Source of the DNA: Mixta gaviniae
GTDB lineage: Bacteria; Pseudomonadota; Gammaproteobacteria; Enterobacterales; Enterobacteriaceae
DNA length: 64,000 bases
Direction of reading: 5' to 3'
Assembly (NCBI RefSeq): GCF_002953195.1
Contig: NZ_CP026377.1
Span: 2,976,001-3,040,000, forward strand
Part shown: in pieces, positions 50,008 to 57,269 of the stretch
How positions within the stretch are numbered: position 1 is the stretch's first letter
Layout: every line of letters starts with the position of its first letter
Position numbers and translations under genes: made by a program
Notes under the pieces: generated by a model
What the model was told of the DNA's origin: nothing
Seen by the model: the letters and a program-made list of their open reading frames with translations, nothing else
Databases searched by the model: none

Positions 50008-50910
50008 TTAGCCCGCGGCGTGCGCCTGGCGAAGCGTCACGTTAGCGACCGCCTCGGTCATCAGCGTTTGCAGTAGCCGCTGCGCTTCGGTGGCCTCCCC
50101 TGCCGCGCCCAGCAAAGAAACGCCAAGCTGGCCGGGCGACGGCAGCATTCCGTTAAGGGGAACCAGTTCCGACGGCATGCCGACACGGGTGCGCACCGTA
50201 ATGCCCAGCCCCGCCTGCACTGCAGCCCAAATGCCGCTCAGGCTGTGGCTGATAAATACCATACGCCAGGGGATGCCGGCGCGATCCAGGCTTTCCGTCG
50301 CCCGTGCGCGCATTACGCAGGGCGCATCGAACATTACCAGCGGCAGCGGCTCACCGCGCTTTAGCGCCGGGGCGATATCGATGCTTTGATGGCCGATCCA
50401 TTCCAGCGGCCAGGTGCCCAGAAGCTGCCCGCCTGGCGCATGCTGCTCCGGCTGCCACAGTAGCGCCATATCGAGCGCCTGCTCTTCTATCGCGCGCAAC
50501 AGCGCCGGGTTACGATCAACGCGCGCCGTGATCTTCACGCCCGGATGTTGGCGGCTGAACGGCCCGAGAATGCCCGGCATCAGCGCTTCGCCGAAATCCT
50601 CCTGCATGCCGATGCGTATTTCGCCCTGCAGTAGCTCCCCTTTTACCGCCCGCTGCGCCTCATCGTTTAACGCCAGCAGCCGACGCGCATAGCTGAGCAA
50701 AATTTCGCCGCTGGCGGTTAGCGCCAGATGGCGGCCTTTTTTGACCAGCAGCGTGGTGCCGCACTGGCTTTCCAGCTTTTTAAGCTGCGCGCTGATAGCG
50801 GAGGTAGAGCGGCAAAGCTTTGTTGCCGCCAGCGCAAAGCTGCCGCATTCCACGCCGGTAACAAAACTGCGGAGCGCATCGGGATCGAGCGAGAGAGGAA
50901 GCCGCGTCAT
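50008..50910 (-). CDS. LysR-family regulator
   Basis: A 300-residue LysR-type regulator with the N-terminal DNA-binding domain (LDPDALRSFVTGVECGSFAL, then CRSTSAISAQLKKLESQCGT). It is divergent from the carboxymuconolactone decarboxylase-like operon at 51012, its likely target. Three consecutive ATG codons (50916, 50913, 50910) follow AAGG; I take the third, which leaves the best spacing. The effector is not known. Confidence 0.82.
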   Translation of the reverse strand: MTRLPLSLDPDALRSFVTGVECGSFALAATKLCRSTSAISAQLKKLESQCGTTLLVKKGRHLALTASGEILLSYARRLLALNDEAQRAVKGELLQGEIRIGMQEDFGEALMPGILGPFSRQHPGVKITARVDRNPALLRAIEEQALDMALLWQPEQHAPGGQLLGTWPLEWIGHQSIDIAPALKRGEPLPLVMFDAPCVMRARATESLDRAGIPWRMVFISHSLSGIWAAVQAGLGITVRTRVGMPSELVPLNGMLPSPGQLGVSLLGAAGEATEAQRLLQTLMTEAVANVTLRQAHAAG

Positions 50911-50920
50911 CATCATCCTT

Positions 50921-50966
50921 ATTTTCAGGACAGTAACTGCTGAATAATTTGATTTTCAGGATAGTA
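50921..50966. promoter_or_regulatory. Direct repeat in the divergent LysR promoter
   Basis: ATTTTCAGGACAGTA (from 50921) and ATTTTCAGGATAGTA (from 50952) differ at one base and are 31 bases apart, about three helical turns. It lies between the LysR gene and the 51012 operon and is a good LysR binding candidate. Confidence 0.5.
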
Positions 50967-51011
50967 GCACCGCGCGACACTCCTTTCATGGTTAATCAAA
51001 AAGGAAAGATT

Positions 51012-51314
51012 ATGTCGATATCCGCACATTCGGATCGCGAGACGTTGGCGCCCAGGCTTGCCGGGCTGAGCAAAGAGGCGCTGTTTGGCGACATCTGGGC
51101 GCAGCCCGAGCTGCCCTGCCGCGAACGCAGCCTGAGTACGCTGGTGACGGCGGCGCCTGGGCGCGTTGAGCAGCTGCTCTGGCATATCCGCTTCGCCGGG
51201 CAGAATGGCGTCAGCCGCGCCGGGATAACGGAGCTGATTACCCATCTCGCCTTCTGTGCCGGATGGCCCGCCGCCGTGCCGGCGCTGAACTGCCTTGAGC
51301 AGGAGGAGCAATAA
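51012..51314 (+). CDS. Carboxymuconolactone decarboxylase-like (AhpD-fold) protein
   Basis: A 100-residue helical protein of the carboxymuconolactone decarboxylase/AhpD family: CRERSLSTLVTAAPGRVEQL, then ELITHLAFCAGWPAAVPALN. The AhpD-type Cys-x-x-Cys pair is absent; a single Cys lies in HLAFCAGW and one in LPCRER. The reaction cannot be assigned. ATG 51012 follows AAGGAAAG; an open frame 21 codons longer lacks support. Its stop overlaps the next start by one base. Confidence 0.78.
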   Translation: MSISAHSDRETLAPRLAGLSKEALFGDIWAQPELPCRERSLSTLVTAAPGRVEQLLWHIRFAGQNGVSRAGITELITHLAFCAGWPAAVPALNCLEQEEQ

Positions 51315-51703
51315 TGCCATTTACCCGTATTACGCTGCGCCAGGGCTACAGCGACGCCGGGCTGACGCTGATCTCCGATACGCTGCATCAGACGCTGGTT
51401 GAAACCTTTGCCGTGCCGGCAGCAGATCGTTTTCAGGTGATTGAAGCCCTGCCCGCCGGGCGGCGCGTGTTTGATGCGCACTACCTGAGCGGCACACGCG
51501 ACGAAGATTTTATTCTGTTTCAGCTGGTGGCGGGCAAGCCGAGAACGCGCGCGCAGAAGCAACAATTTTATCGCCTGCTGAGCGAGCGGCTGCACGCGCG
51601 GCTGGGGATCCATCCGGATAATATTATGGTGATTATGCAGTTCAACAGCGCGGATGAGTGGAGTTTCAGCAGCGGCAAAATGCACCAGCAGGAGGCGATA
51701 TGA
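51314..51703 (+). CDS. Tautomerase-superfamily protein
   Basis: A 129-residue protein whose mature N-terminus is Pro (MPFTRITLRQGYSDAGL), the catalytic residue of the 4-oxalocrotonate tautomerase superfamily. The repeat-like core TLHQTLVETFAVPAADRFQV is typical. The substrate is unknown. It starts at the end of the preceding gene and its stop overlaps the next gene's ATG by four bases, so it is translationally coupled. Confidence 0.82.
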   Translation: MPFTRITLRQGYSDAGLTLISDTLHQTLVETFAVPAADRFQVIEALPAGRRVFDAHYLSGTRDEDFILFQLVAGKPRTRAQKQQFYRLLSERLHARLGIHPDNIMVIMQFNSADEWSFSSGKMHQQEAI

Positions 51704-52209
51704 TAGTGATGCAATATCGTTATACCCTGCCGGCGAGCTATGACATGGCGATAATCGAGCAGCGTATCGCGCAGAACGGTGCCCGGCTCGATGGCTTTCC
51801 CGGCCTGCTGTTCAAGGCCTATCTCTACGCACGCGTCGATCGGGGCGCCCCGGAGAACCGCTATGCGCCGCTCTACCTGTGGCGCGACGCCGATGCCCTG
51901 CGGCGCTTTTTACACAGCCCCGGCTTCGCCGCGCTGACGCGCGATTTCGGCTGGCCGGTGACAGAAACCTGGCTAACGCTGCACGCCCCGACATGGGCGG
52001 AGCTGGCGACAAAACGCTACGCCCGCATCACGATCGGGGAGATACCGCCGCACAGCGATTTACCGGCGATGGCGCTTAGCGGCATGCTCTGCGCCTGGGA
52101 TGTCAGCCGCTGGCGGCTTCTGCAGGTTGATTTTAGCGATGAGCCGCCCGTCGGGCCGAACGCGGGCGATTACCGTATCGGCTATCTGGCTGGCGAACAA
52201 CGCAGGTAA
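51700..52209 (+). CDS. DUF4865 family protein
   Basis: A 169-residue protein of the DUF4865 family, with YTLPASYDMAIIEQRIAQNG, DGFPGLLFKAYLYA and YAPLYLWRDADALRRFL. It is usually found downstream of tautomerase and AhpD-like genes with a LysR regulator, as here. No function is known. ATG 51700 follows GGAGG and overlaps the previous stop (ATGA). It converges with the DUF2000 gene. Confidence 0.8.
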   Translation: MIVMQYRYTLPASYDMAIIEQRIAQNGARLDGFPGLLFKAYLYARVDRGAPENRYAPLYLWRDADALRRFLHSPGFAALTRDFGWPVTETWLTLHAPTWAELATKRYARITIGEIPPHSDLPAMALSGMLCAWDVSRWRLLQVDFSDEPPVGPNAGDYRIGYLAGEQRR

Positions 52210-52225
52210 AGGCACCCGGCGGCGT

Positions 52226-52633
52226 TTAACCGTGCAGCGCCAGCCCTTTTATCGCTTTCTCTACCGCCTTTTTCGGGCCGCGCAGCGCCAGCCCGACCAG
52301 ATTGAGGTTGTCGGCATCCTCCGCCAGAAACGCCTGACGGTTGGCCTCATCGTGGCCGGTAGAGAACATTGCGTGAACATAGGGGATCAGGGTCAGCTCG
52401 CGCTCCAGTCCTTTGCGGTGCGCGCCCTGCAGCTGGGGGAGATCCGCCGCGAACACCAGCATCGGCTGCCCCAGCATATTGCCGTAATGGCGGCCTTTGG
52501 CGTCGACATAGGGCGCGCCCATCATCTCCGGCGCGGCGGCGGCGATGCCGCTGGCGAGAAACGCCGCCACATTCAGCCGCTGCCATACGGCCAGGTCATC
52601 ACGAATAATCAGTGCTACTTTGGTATCAAACAT
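52226..52633 (-). CDS. DUF2000 family protein
   Basis: A 135-residue protein with the DUF2000 signature (FDTKVALIIRDDLAVWQRLN, then ASGIAAAAPEMMGAPYVDA). The family has a peptidyl-tRNA-hydrolase-like fold, but its role is unknown. It is encoded just downstream of, and on the same strand as, the AraC-family gene starting at 53529, separated by 35 bases, so the AraC protein and DUF2000 are probably one operon. Confidence 0.82.
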   Translation of the reverse strand: MFDTKVALIIRDDLAVWQRLNVAAFLASGIAAAAPEMMGAPYVDAKGRHYGNMLGQPMLVFAADLPQLQGAHRKGLERELTLIPYVHAMFSTGHDEANRQAFLAEDADNLNLVGLALRGPKKAVEKAIKGLALHG

Positions 52634-52668
52634 CGGTCAACATCCCTCTGGGTTAATCACAGAGAGCA

Positions 52669-53529
52669 TCATCCGGAAAAGGGGCGGCGTCCGTATAGAA
52701 CATTTGTGCAGCGTTGCTGATAGGCGGCCGGCGTCATGCGGTAGGCGCGCCGGAACCAGCGCCCCAGATGGCTCTGATCGGCGAAGCCGACCTGCACCGC
52801 GGCACGGGCGGGATTAACGCCCTGCGCCAGCAGCACGCGGGCGCTGCGCAAGCGCAGGCGCACCAGATAGGCGTGCGGCGACTGTCCGAACGCTTTCTGA
52901 AACTGGCGCGTCAGGCGAAAACGATCGATACCGGCATAGCGTGCCAGATCGTCCAGCCCGATATCCTGCGCCATGGCATCATGCAGATAATCCCTGACGC
53001 GCTGCATCTGGCGGGCCGCATCATCGGGCAAGAGAGCGGATTGGACGCTAAGGTGGCGCGCCAGCAACGCGATCAGCCGGTCCAGCCCCTGATCGCGCGC
53101 CAGCCGGCCTTCGCCGTTATGCACAGCATTAAACGCCTGCTGGATCGCCATATTCAGCAGGCGATCTTCGGTCAGGGTGTGGCGAAACGCCGCCTGCAGC
53201 GTCGAGATATCGCCCAGCCCGCGACGATCCAGCGCTGCGGAAAGCCAGCGCTGCGGCAGATAAAGCATACTGTAGGTAAAGCCTTCGGGATCGGGCGCAT
53301 GGCCGTCATGCACCGCGCCCGGCTCAATCAAAATCACCTGTCCGGGAGTGCTGGTATGCAGGGTGCGATGGCAGTTAAACCGCTGCAGCCCTTTTTGCGT
53401 TACGCCGACCAGCATCTCATCGTGATCGTGCGGATCGTAGGCGTGGCCGCAAAAATGGGCGTGGACGCTTTCGATCCCGGTCTCGCCATCCCGCTGCAAC
53501 TGCACCCAGTCGCTGGTTGATATCGACAT
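52669..53529 (-). CDS. AraC-family regulator with cupin sensor
   Basis: A 286-residue AraC-type regulator. The N-terminal cupin-like domain (HAHFCGHAYDPHDHDEMLVG) binds a ligand. The C-terminal pair of helix-turn-helix motifs comprises DIGLDDLARYAGIDRFRLTR and ARAAVQVGFADQSHLGRWFR. ATG 53529 is preferred over the TTG at 53544. The target is not known; DUF2000 is downstream on the same strand. Confidence 0.85.
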   Translation of the reverse strand: MSISTSDWVQLQRDGETGIESVHAHFCGHAYDPHDHDEMLVGVTQKGLQRFNCHRTLHTSTPGQVILIEPGAVHDGHAPDPEGFTYSMLYLPQRWLSAALDRRGLGDISTLQAAFRHTLTEDRLLNMAIQQAFNAVHNGEGRLARDQGLDRLIALLARHLSVQSALLPDDAARQMQRVRDYLHDAMAQDIGLDDLARYAGIDRFRLTRQFQKAFGQSPHAYLVRLRLRSARVLLAQGVNPARAAVQVGFADQSHLGRWFRRAYRMTPAAYQQRCTNVLYGRRPFSG

Positions 53530-53606
53530 AGTCTTTCCCGTCAAACGCTGAACCTGATCGCCTCAGCGCAGTATACGGCCCGGCGGCAAGATTAACAGGG
53601 AAGATG

Positions 53607-54374
53607 TCAGCGGCAGGGGCGCGCGAAAACCACATGCCGGGTTTTCATCGCGCTGACCCACTGCACAGGCGCCTGCTGGTAAACCACGCGCCTGACGCCC
53701 AATTGTTCCAGCGCAGCGGGCGTATAGGAGAACCATTTTTCAGGGAACTGGTGCTGATAGTTTTTTTCCAGCTGGGGGCAAAAAGGCATTTTTTCATTTA
53801 CGCCGATCCGCTGATAAAAGCGTCGCTCCCGGCGCTGCAGCGCTTTCACATCCGGTAGCTGGAAGAAGGCTTCCCTGGTCAGGCTGGCACCGTGCAGATC
53901 AAGCGCAAACTGCGACGGCGGGCTGTTAATGCCGCCGTGCCATAACAGGTAGCTCTCCGGGCCGATATATTTTCTGTAGGCGGCGGGGAAAAGGTAATTT
54001 GCGCAGGCGGAGGCGCATACGGTGCGCACCACCAGATCGAGCTTTTTGCGCTGCAGCAGCGCGCCGATGGTTAACGCCGAGGCGGTATCGCCGCCCATGC
54101 TGTTGACCGAAATGCGGCTCACGTCGCCTGACCGCAACATCTTCTCAATAACCGATGCGCTCTCTTTTTGGATCAGGCCGTCAAAATAGAGGGTCTGCCC
54201 TACCAGGCGGATAGCGGGTGGAGAGAGAAAAGGTTTTTCATCGGGAATATCGATGCCTTCAGCGGCGAACAGCGCGGCGGGAAGCAACAGCAGGCTGCCA
54301 ATCAGCCCCCTTAAACGGCGAGCCGCCGGGGCCGTAGTCTGATGAAAAAAACCGCCTTTGTCGCCAAAAGACAT
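53607..54374 (-). CDS. Exported ClpP/crotonase-fold protein
   Basis: A 255-residue protein with an N-terminal signal or anchor (RRLRGLIGSLLLLPAALFA), so probably periplasmic. The mature region has ClpP-like features: ISVNSMGGDTASALTIGALL (compare the NSPGG loop of ClpP) and, about 30 residues on, TVCASACANYLFPAAYRKYI, where Ser sits at the place of the ClpP nucleophile. His in LLWHGG could be the second catalytic residue. No close relative is recognised. Whether it is an active protease is uncertain. It lies directly downstream of the RES-Xre pair on the same strand, separated by about 40 bases. Confidence 0.68.
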   Translation of the reverse strand: MSFGDKGGFFHQTTAPAARRLRGLIGSLLLLPAALFAAEGIDIPDEKPFLSPPAIRLVGQTLYFDGLIQKESASVIEKMLRSGDVSRISVNSMGGDTASALTIGALLQRKKLDLVVRTVCASACANYLFPAAYRKYIGPESYLLWHGGINSPPSQFALDLHGASLTREAFFQLPDVKALQRRERRFYQRIGVNEKMPFCPQLEKNYQHQFPEKWFSYTPAALEQLGVRRVVYQQAPVQWVSAMKTRHVVFARPCR

Positions 54375-54417
54375 GCCACAGCTTCCCTGACAGATGAAAT
54401 GAGAGCGTTAACGCCTT

Positions 54418-54891
54418 TTACTTCAGGGCGAAACGCGCATCAAAAAAGAAGGGTTCAACTTTAACGGTTTTCAGTGCATCCAGCGCGGCCGGATGCTGCG
54501 GATTATAGAGTGCGTTCCATTCGCCGGTCAGCGTGCTGGGCACCTTTAACACCAGACCATTGTCGGGATCGCTTAGCCAGCCGTCGCCCAGCGCTTTGGT
54601 GGAACGCGGCGCCGGATCGCTCTGCCAGTCTGGCGGCAGCGCGGCCTTATCCAGCTCGGCAATCAGCTCTTGCGGGATTTCCAGCGACAGCATTGCATAG
54701 CGCTGCGACAGATCGGCAACGGAGAGATGCACCAGCAGCTCCAGCGCGCACAGCGCCCGGCTTGACGCCAGATAGACGCAGGGTACCCCGATCGAATTCC
54801 AGCGGCCGCCGTAGGTGCGCGCGCCGAAGCCGTCAAAAGCGCTGCCGGCGTAGACCGACTTCACCAGCCGGTAAAACGGGACGGTTTTCAT
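54418..54891 (-). CDS. RES-domain toxin
   Basis: A 157-residue RES-domain protein, the toxin of a RES-Xre module. Such toxins destroy NAD (by hydrolysis or phosphorolysis) and stop growth. Conserved residues are visible: Arg8 (FYRLV), Arg30 in GGRWNSIGVP, Tyr40 in VYLASS, and Glu51 in LELLVHL. The gene starts within the stop codon of the antitoxin (one-base overlap), as expected for a coupled pair. It is the usual length of the family. Confidence 0.9.
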   Translation of the reverse strand: MKTVPFYRLVKSVYAGSAFDGFGARTYGGRWNSIGVPCVYLASSRALCALELLVHLSVADLSQRYAMLSLEIPQELIAELDKAALPPDWQSDPAPRSTKALGDGWLSDPDNGLVLKVPSTLTGEWNALYNPQHPAALDALKTVKVEPFFFDARFALK

Positions 54892-55343
54892 CAGGTGATG
54901 ACGCTATGCTCAATCTGCCCGATCAGATTAATGACCGCTTCCGCGCCGGCGACGGTCGACGTCATCTCCGACGGTTTTTTCCCGCCTAAGCCTTTCGCCG
55001 GCGTATCGAGCCATTCCGCCGCGCGCTGCATATTGCCGTCGAATAGCTTGCTGGCGGCGGAAAGCACACGCATCAGCATGTAGATGCGGCCGCTTTGATC
55101 GGCGGAAAAAGTCTGTTCGCTGCTTTTGGTGCGGCGCGCATAGGTATTGCGATCGATGCCGGCCAGCCGGCACAGGCGCGCCTCGTCGAAAGCGGAGAGC
55201 GATGCCGCTTTCTTCAGCAGGTCGGCGCTCAGGCCATGCGCAATACGCTCATGCGCTTCAGGCAGGGTTTCCGGCAGGTTAAGCGACAGCAGCAGAGAGC
55301 GCTCAACGTGCATTTTACCGGGTCGATAGACGGAAACAGACAT
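54891..55343 (-). CDS. Xre/MbcA/ParS-type antitoxin
   Basis: A 150-residue antitoxin with an N-terminal Xre-like helix-turn-helix region (FDEARLCRLAGIDRNTYARR) and a C-terminal DUF2384 domain (MLMRVLSAASKLFDGNMQRA and AAEWLDTPAKGLGGKKP). These proteins bind and block the RES toxin and repress their own promoter. The promoter at 55356-55402 carries a symmetrical operator around its -10, a good autoregulation site. Confidence 0.9.
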   Translation of the reverse strand: MSVSVYRPGKMHVERSLLLSLNLPETLPEAHERIAHGLSADLLKKAASLSAFDEARLCRLAGIDRNTYARRTKSSEQTFSADQSGRIYMLMRVLSAASKLFDGNMQRAAEWLDTPAKGLGGKKPSEMTSTVAGAEAVINLIGQIEHSVIT

Positions 55344-55355
55344 GGTCGTCTCTCC

Positions 55356-55402
55356 TCTGTTCAGATGAGCATAATTTTAGCTCAGTTGAACAGACGTAAC
55401 AA
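55356..55402 (-). promoter_or_regulatory. RES-Xre promoter with operator
   Basis: On the minus strand, -35 TTGTTA (55402 to 55397) and -10 TAAAAT (55379 to 55374) are 17 bases apart. Two arms, TCTGTTCAGATGAGC (55356-55370) and GCTCAGTTGAACAGA (55380-55394), flank the -10 with 13 of 15 bases matching. Binding of the antitoxin would block RNA polymerase. Confidence 0.8.
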
Positions 55403-55744
55403 GCGGCGCGTTTGCCCGCACCCGCATCTTTTCTGAACCGATACGCAAGGCAGGTACGGAATGCGCATCCGCCCGGCACGATAATGCCGCCGACGCGAAA
55501 CAGAATAAACAGCCCTACCGCTAAATAAACCTGACACTCTCTCATCGTGAGGGGCAATCACCGCCAACATGGCATTTATTTTTTCATCAGGCTTGCCGAG
55601 CGCCAATTAATGAGGTTATCTTAACGCCCGTTTAGGCTTCAGCATCTTCTCTGCGACGGCGGTTTGGAGCCTGCTGCTATTTCACCGATCGGTTTTTCTT
55701 CTCCAAAGCTAATTAAATGGCCTTACCGTCATAAAGAGATAAAC
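55403..55744. other. Intergenic stretch upstream of the glycosyltransferase
   Basis: About 340 bases without a gene that I can support. A minus-strand frame near 55315-55557 contains one hydrophobic stretch but lacks a ribosome site. The part before 55745 is AT-rich and should hold the glycosyltransferase promoter; the direct start is marked by AAAGAGATAAAC. Confidence 0.4.
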
Positions 55745-56875
55745 ATGTCCTTTGCCAACTTTCGTATGAAAATGATTGAAAAATTGCTGCTGGCCTGCAA
55801 AAAAAAACCGAAAAAAAACGCGGCGCCGCTGAATTCCATTGATTTCAAACGCATTGTTGTCATCTCAAATAAACTTCTTGGCGATTTTCTATTTTGCACC
55901 CCTGCCATAGCCAGCCTGAAAGAAAAATATCCTGGCGCGGAAATCATGGCGGTATTAAGTGGTAAAAACCGCAATATCGTGGGAGAGTGCGACTATATCC
56001 AGCATGTCGTTTATATGGAGAATAACCTCTCCTCTGTTATCAAAGCGCTGCCGGAGATCAGAAAATTCAAACCGGAGCTGGCGGTTATTTTCCATTCCAG
56101 AACCCCTTACGATATAGTGGCGGCTACGTTTGCCGGATGCCGTTATATTGTAAAACACTACTTTAATAACGATGTAAAAAAACTCATTCCACTGTGTGAT
56201 ATTTCCGTGATTGATGAAACCAGCCCGCCCGTTATCAATCACCTCTCACTGGTAAAAGCATTAGGTTGCGATACGCATGATAAAAAAATGTTTTTCCCTT
56301 GCCCGGTGGAGTGCATAAAAAACGATAGCCAGCTGAATATAGGGTTTCAGCCCGGCGCCTCGAAAAGCAACCGCTTTTTACCCACCTCATTAACTTCACC
56401 TTTAGTGGCTGAATTGCTGAAGCGATTTCCAGACTGTCAGATTCATCTCTTTGGTGCGCCGCATGAAACGGCGTTAGGCGACGCGTTTATTGCGCCATTA
56501 AGCGAAGAGCAGGCCGCGCGGGTGGTGAATCATATTGGTAAAACCACACTGCCACAGCTGGCACATCAGCTGAAGGTGCTAGATCTGTTGATTACGCCGG
56601 ATACCGGTACCTTACATGTCGCTACGGCTTTGCAAGTAAAAACCGTTAGCCTGTTCGTCCAGCGACGCAGTAACGGCTGTGAGCCGGTTCAGGATCTGCA
56701 TCTGCATCGCATCCTCTATGCCGCTGACTTTAACGCTCTCGCCCTTGATCGTCGCTATCCTACGCCGCTGGCCTTTATCCCCTGTGAACAGGTGCTGGAA
56801 AAGGTCACTGAACTGATTGACGACAGCGGTAATCGCGCCCTTGTGACGCCGTCAAATACTCATCACCTCGCCTGA
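55745..56875 (+). CDS. Glycosyltransferase family 9 protein
   Basis: A 376-residue protein with the two Rossmann-like domains of family 9 (heptosyltransferase-type) transferases. The N-terminus has KRIVVISNKLLGDFLFCTPA, the usual nucleotide-sugar-binding first helix region. The C-terminal domain has NIGFQPGASKSNRFLPTS and DLLITPDTGTLHVATAL, where the Asp-Thr-Gly motif is typical. It probably adds a heptose or other sugar to LPS or another surface glycan. ATG 55745 is used; 27 codons of open frame before it are weaker. The first half is AT-rich. Runs of nine and eight A lie at 55799-55807 and 55811-55818 in the Lys-rich KKKPKKN region. Confidence 0.82.
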   Translation: MSFANFRMKMIEKLLLACKKKPKKNAAPLNSIDFKRIVVISNKLLGDFLFCTPAIASLKEKYPGAEIMAVLSGKNRNIVGECDYIQHVVYMENNLSSVIKALPEIRKFKPELAVIFHSRTPYDIVAATFAGCRYIVKHYFNNDVKKLIPLCDISVIDETSPPVINHLSLVKALGCDTHDKKMFFPCPVECIKNDSQLNIGFQPGASKSNRFLPTSLTSPLVAELLKRFPDCQIHLFGAPHETALGDAFIAPLSEEQAARVVNHIGKTTLPQLAHQLKVLDLLITPDTGTLHVATALQVKTVSLFVQRRSNGCEPVQDLHLHRILYAADFNALALDRRYPTPLAFIPCEQVLEKVTELIDDSGNRALVTPSNTHHLA

Positions 56876-56991
56876 TGCCTTTATCCGCAGGCGGATATCA
56901 TCGCCTGCCCAACCTTTGTCACAAGAATGTAATAACGTTGTCACATTACTGCCCTAGCCTGATGCCTGTTCAACGGAACGGGAACCAGACG

Positions 56992-57198
56992 ATGGCAGTG
57001 GTTAAAGCAAAGAATTTGCAGGATACCGAAGCGCTGCTGCATTCGGGAATCAACAAGGTGGAGCTGGACTGGGAGATAGGCAGCGATGACTTCTTCCGTC
57101 TCGCCAGCCACTGGTGCGACCGCGGTGCCAAAATCACCCGCACCCAGCGCCACTTTGTGGTATCGGTAAAAGGCTTCGCTATTCCGCCTAACGATTAA
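56992..57198 (+). CDS. Small conserved-looking protein of unknown function
   Basis: A 68-residue cytosolic protein (AVVKAKNLQDTEALLHSGIN, then RHFVVSVKGFAIPPND). It is charged and balanced, with no membrane segment. The ATG at 56992 lacks a strong ribosome site, but the composition is protein-like. It stands alone between the glycosyltransferase and yojI. I do not recognise it. Confidence 0.55.
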   Translation: MAVVKAKNLQDTEALLHSGINKVELDWEIGSDDFFRLASHWCDRGAKITRTQRHFVVSVKGFAIPPND

Positions 57199-57269
57199 GC
57201 ATCCGGCGGGTTTGCGCCCGCCGCATCGCTGCTGCGCCCCGTCCGCTCCCGGCCGGGGCGCGCTGCCGT

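Noticed and set aside
55315..55557. Minus-strand frame with one hydrophobic stretch
   Set aside because: It overlaps the RES-Xre promoter and antitoxin start and lacks a ribosome site.
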